Shown: positions 5,815-8,200 of the stretch, one piece after another
Numbering within the stretch: the first letter of the stretch is position 1
How the letters are laid out: each line of letters starts with the position of its first letter
DNA from: Pseudomonadota bacterium
GTDB taxonomy: Bacteria > Pseudomonadota > Gammaproteobacteria > Pseudomonadales > Azotimanducaceae
NCBI GenBank assembly: GCA_027622495.1
Contig: JAQBYL010000178.1
Location: forward strand, 1-8,200
Length of the DNA stretch: 8,200 bases
Reading direction: 5' to 3'
Translations under genes and position numbers: made by a program
Notes under the pieces: model-generated
What the model saw: only the letters and a program-made list of their open reading frames with translations
Told to the model about the DNA's origin: nothing
Databases searched by the model: none

Positions 5815-7929
5815 TCATTGATTTTCCTCGAACAGACTCTGTTGTTGGCCTGACGCATCCCCGTCGAGCACCAGTTTGCCAGTGGTTTTGAGGTGTTCAA
5901 CAATCGATTTCACCGGATCGCTGTCAAGATCGACCCGCCGGATTTCGAGCGGCGCGTATGGCGCGACCTGACCGGCGGCCAGAATGTTTGCTTTGATCAG
6001 TCGCATCAATGTCGTGTCGCTGACGCCACTGTGTCTCGTGGCTTGCGCCAGCGTGAGCACGTTGGGGTCGAGCTTCGACTTAATGGGTGCCTTGATCGCA
6101 TGCTTGCGCCGGATGGAAGTGACCCGGGCCCGGGTCCAGCGATTCCCCTTGCCCGTACGTCGACCCAGCTTGGAGAGCACCCTTGCGATCTCGTCATCTC
6201 CATACCGCACCGCCATCCGGGTGATGAGCTCGAGATCCTCGAGGGTTGTCTTGTGCACGACGGCACCGGATTGCGGTTTCGGCATACTGAGCGCCGTGTG
6301 ACAGCCACCCTGCCAGTGGACGATGAAGTTGAGGGTCTGCGAGGCTTCCTCCAGGTCGACCATGATCTCGTGAATGATCAGGCGCGCGATCTGTTTCTTC
6401 AGTGTCATGGGACAGGCAGGGTCTTCCCACACACAGGCGAAGTCTTCACCGAGCGCACAGATGGCGGTCTCGTCGGCTGGAGAAAGCAACGCGGTTGGTG
6501 CGGCGTGTGCCTCGAGTTCGGCTTCGAGCTCATGCTGCGCGGCAAGCGCGTCGTTCCAACGCCGCTCCAGTTCGTCCGCCACCAGACGATTGTTGGGGTC
6601 GACCTGGTCGTATTGTGCGAACGCCCGTTCCGCCTCATAGCGGGCTTGTTGCAGTTGACGATCCAGTGCCTTTGTACGATCGTCATTTTCGTTCCTGAAT
6701 CGTTCGATGGCATCGAGGCTCGCTTTGATCCCGTGTGGCGAGATCGCTTCGACGATCAACCCGGCGAAGCGCTTGTCAACTGTAGCGCCGCCGAAGCCAA
6801 GACAGTACTCGCCCCCGCGATCAAAATCGCCACTGCACAGGTAACGGGCGGCGGTGCCGCTCTTCCCCCAGTAGCGGATGTGCAGCTTGCGCCCGCAGCG
6901 GCCGCAGCGGATGAGGCCCGTGAGCAAGCCCTGTCCGCCCCGAACCGCAAGTGCTGCTTCATCACTGGCGAAGTTACTGCCATTGGCGCGCATGATGTCC
7001 TGGTTACGCTGGTAATGATCAAGGTCAATATAACCCGCGTGGTGATCCGGCAGGAACACACCTGCGTCTTCGGCGCGTCGAGTGTTGCCCTGGCGTTTGA
7101 CCATCTGCCCGTCCTCGACGCTCACCTCCATGGGTCGCCGGCCCCAGGTATAAACACCGGCGTACAGCGGGTTGTGAAAAACACCGCTGACAAAACTCAA
7201 GGTCGGCAGTTGCCAACCGAGCTGCCGATGTCCAGCGACAGATTGGTTGACCGGCAACTCGACGCCTTCCTCATGGAACCAGCGATGGGTCTGGCGGATA
7301 CTGCCGAGTTCGTCGAACTTCCTGAACGTCAGCGCGATCACTTCCTGCACGCGCAAGTTCGGATCCTTGACGATCCGGCCGGCGAGATCGGTGACGTAGC
7401 CGGGGGCAAGCCAGGACACCAGTTCGCCACGCCTGGCCTTGGCCTCGCGACCCTGCTGCAGGCGGAACTTCAGCGTTTTCAGTTCCACCACGCTGAGCGT
7501 GCCTTTGATGCCGAGCATGAGTTGGTCGTCCAGGCGGTTCAAATCGTACAGATTCTCGGCATCGGCGATCATCGTGTTGAACAGCTGGCACAGTTCCATG
7601 AGGTGACACCAGTCCTTGTCCGTGCGCGACAGACGTGACAGCTCCCGGGAGAGCACCAGACCGACCTCGCCGAGCGCGATACTGGCGAGCAATTGTTTGA
7701 AGCCCGTGCGCGCTCTGGCGCCGCTCGCCGCGCTCGCGCCCAGATCGCAATCGATCACCTCGACCTGGCGGAAGCCATAGCCTCTTGCCGTGTCGGTCAA
7801 TGCGTACTGCAGGCGCTGGCTCTCGGTGTTGTGTTTGACTTGTGCGAGCGAGGACTGGCGAAGGTACACCACGGCCTTGCGAGACAGGTGCTCAGCGGTG
7901 AGTATACTGCCCGCGTCATTCAGATTCAT
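5815..7929 (-). CDS. Large serine recombinase (resolvase/invertase N-domain, recombinase domain, zinc ribbon)
   Basis: A 704-residue large serine recombinase. The catalytic domain (about 17-155) has YLRQS with Arg24 and nucleophile Ser26, and SRELSRLSR with Arg99 and Arg102. The recombinase DNA-binding domain (about 170-315) includes FHNPLYAGVYTWGRRP. The zinc ribbon has Cys342, Cys345, Cys365 and Cys376 (RCGRCGRKLH, then YLCSG and YC). A predicted coiled coil spans about 405-475 (LDRQLQQARYEAERAF). The C-terminal part has HWQGG, a TGKGNRWTRARV segment, and a final helix-turn-helix-like stretch (LTLAQATRHSGVSDTTLMRLIK, about 625-646). No frameshift or missing key residue is seen, so it is probably active. 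Such enzymes cut two att sites through a phosphoserine link and exchange strands. It overlaps a 49-codon gene by 14 bases and faces the broken IS91 gene tail to tail. Confidence 0.95.
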   Translation of the reverse strand: MNLNDAGSILTAEHLSRKAVVYLRQSSLAQVKHNTESQRLQYALTDTARGYGFRQVEVIDCDLGASAASGARARTGFKQLLASIALGEVGLVLSRELSRLSRTDKDWCHLMELCQLFNTMIADAENLYDLNRLDDQLMLGIKGTLSVVELKTLKFRLQQGREAKARRGELVSWLAPGYVTDLAGRIVKDPNLRVQEVIALTFRKFDELGSIRQTHRWFHEEGVELPVNQSVAGHRQLGWQLPTLSFVSGVFHNPLYAGVYTWGRRPMEVSVEDGQMVKRQGNTRRAEDAGVFLPDHHAGYIDLDHYQRNQDIMRANGSNFASDEAALAVRGGQGLLTGLIRCGRCGRKLHIRYWGKSGTAARYLCSGDFDRGGEYCLGFGGATVDKRFAGLIVEAISPHGIKASLDAIERFRNENDDRTKALDRQLQQARYEAERAFAQYDQVDPNNRLVADELERRWNDALAAQHELEAELEAHAAPTALLSPADETAICALGEDFACVWEDPACPMTLKKQIARLIIHEIMVDLEEASQTLNFIVHWQGGCHTALSMPKPQSGAVVHKTTLEDLELITRMAVRYGDDEIARVLSKLGRRTGKGNRWTRARVTSIRRKHAIKAPIKSKLDPNVLTLAQATRHSGVSDTTLMRLIKANILAAGQVAPYAPLEIRRVDLDSDPVKSIVEHLKTTGKLVLDGDASGQQQSLFEENQ

Positions 7930-8065
7930 GATCTGCTCCCAACACGTTTTCCAGGACGGCGATGATGGCGTCGGCCATCCCTTTGATGAGCGTCTGGATC
8001 TGGTTCGGAGTCAGCGTGAGCGACGGCGTCGGGTCGTCGTCGAGTTCGAGATTGATCTGCTGCAT
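7916..8065 (-). CDS. Small 49-residue protein coupled to the recombinase (function unknown)
   Basis: A short gene that starts at ATG 8063-8065 with AGGA seven bases upstream, a good ribosome binding site. It encodes 49 residues: an acidic, polar N-terminus (MQQINLELDDDPTPS) and a helical C-terminal half (PNQIQTLIKGMADAIIAVLENVL). It ends at TGA 7916-7918, after the recombinase ATG, giving a 14-base overlap in another frame. Overlap plus ribosome binding site suggest that the two proteins are made together. The amphipathic helix could mediate self-association or contact with the recombinase. A directionality factor is one possibility, but it lacks the basic residues usual in a DNA-binding protein. 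I do not recognise a family. Confidence 0.7.
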   Translation of the reverse strand: MQQINLELDDDPTPSLTLTPNQIQTLIKGMADAIIAVLENVLGADHESE

Positions 8066-8200
8066 GGCGGGGTCCTGTCGGTGGCGTCAGGGCCAGCCTA
8101 ACCACCGGCAGGAGATCGGCAAGCGCTCTAACCCGCTTTATGCATGAAAGATCGAGAATTGTATAAGACAAAAGCCCTGTTTGTGGGAAAATGAAGTTGT
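8066..8200 (-). other. Upstream region of the recombinase module
   Basis: No gene is supported here. On the minus strand it reads from an AT-rich right part, with TTGTC and TATACAAT around 8155-8168, toward the ribosome binding site of the small gene. A promoter for the recombinase operon should lie here, but no -35/-10 pair with good spacing stands out. The short inverted pair TTGT/ACAA around CTTAT is noted only as a possible site. One end of the element, or an att site, may also lie here or to the right. Confidence 0.35.

Noticed and set aside
5893..7638. A 581-codon open frame on the plus strand opposite the recombinase
   Set aside because: It lies entirely antisense to a protein with clear catalytic and zinc motifs, its translation resembles no domain, and long antisense frames are common opposite GC-rich genes.
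7926..8171. An 81-codon minus-strand frame upstream of the recombinase, starting at TTG
   Set aside because: Its Arg-rich second half is an out-of-frame reading of the 49-codon gene, which has the better ribosome binding site and coupling.
1..8200. CRISPR array, toxin-antitoxin pair, defence system or riboswitch
   Set aside because: No regularly spaced repeats, no recognisable toxin or defence proteins, and no recognisable riboswitch aptamer were seen on either strand.

Overview
The window looks like chromosomal DNA of a gammaproteobacterium. This is judged from fairly high GC content, strong sigma70-type promoters, a tRNA-Ser with an encoded CCA end, and a gene set close to proteobacterial aryl polyene (APE) type II polyketide loci. 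The species cannot be named from sequence alone.

Positions 1 to about 4310 hold a minus-strand operon, read from right to left. In transcription order it has a small exported protein, a lysophospholipid-type acyltransferase, an acyl carrier protein, a FabZ/ApeI-like dehydratase, a family 2 glycosyltransferase, a hotdog thioesterase, a LolA-like carrier, and the start of an MMPL/RND-type exporter that runs off the left edge. The last five genes overlap end to end by 4 to 17 bases, so they are translated as a coupled block. One overlap uses a TTG start. The exporter has no ATG, GTG or TTG start and probably begins at a CTG. By analogy with APE loci, the ACP carries the growing polyene, the dehydratase makes the double bonds, the thioesterase acts on the product or on stalled chains, the acyltransferase and glycosyltransferase attach the product to a lipid, and the LolA-like protein and exporter move it to the outer membrane. 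Several usual APE genes are not in the window: the second ACP, the AMP ligase, the ammonia lyase, the ketosynthases and the ketoreductase. Some may lie to the left.

Positions 4337 to 4929 hold the operon's best promoter (minus strand), a DUF6122-like membrane protein gene (minus), and a tRNA-Ser(CGA) gene (plus) with a clear promoter.

From 4930 rightward the content changes to mobile DNA. Just after the tRNA comes an AT-rich stretch with two pairs of short direct repeats, which resembles the flank of an integrase attachment site. Next is an IS91-family transposase gene cut off two residues before its HxH catalytic motif. Abutting the break is a 704-residue large serine recombinase gene (minus) with all the key residues I can identify. 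It is preceded by an overlapping 49-codon gene that is probably translationally coupled to it. The simplest reading is that tRNA-Ser was an insertion hotspot and that the recombinase module inserted into, or replaced the end of, an IS91-like element.
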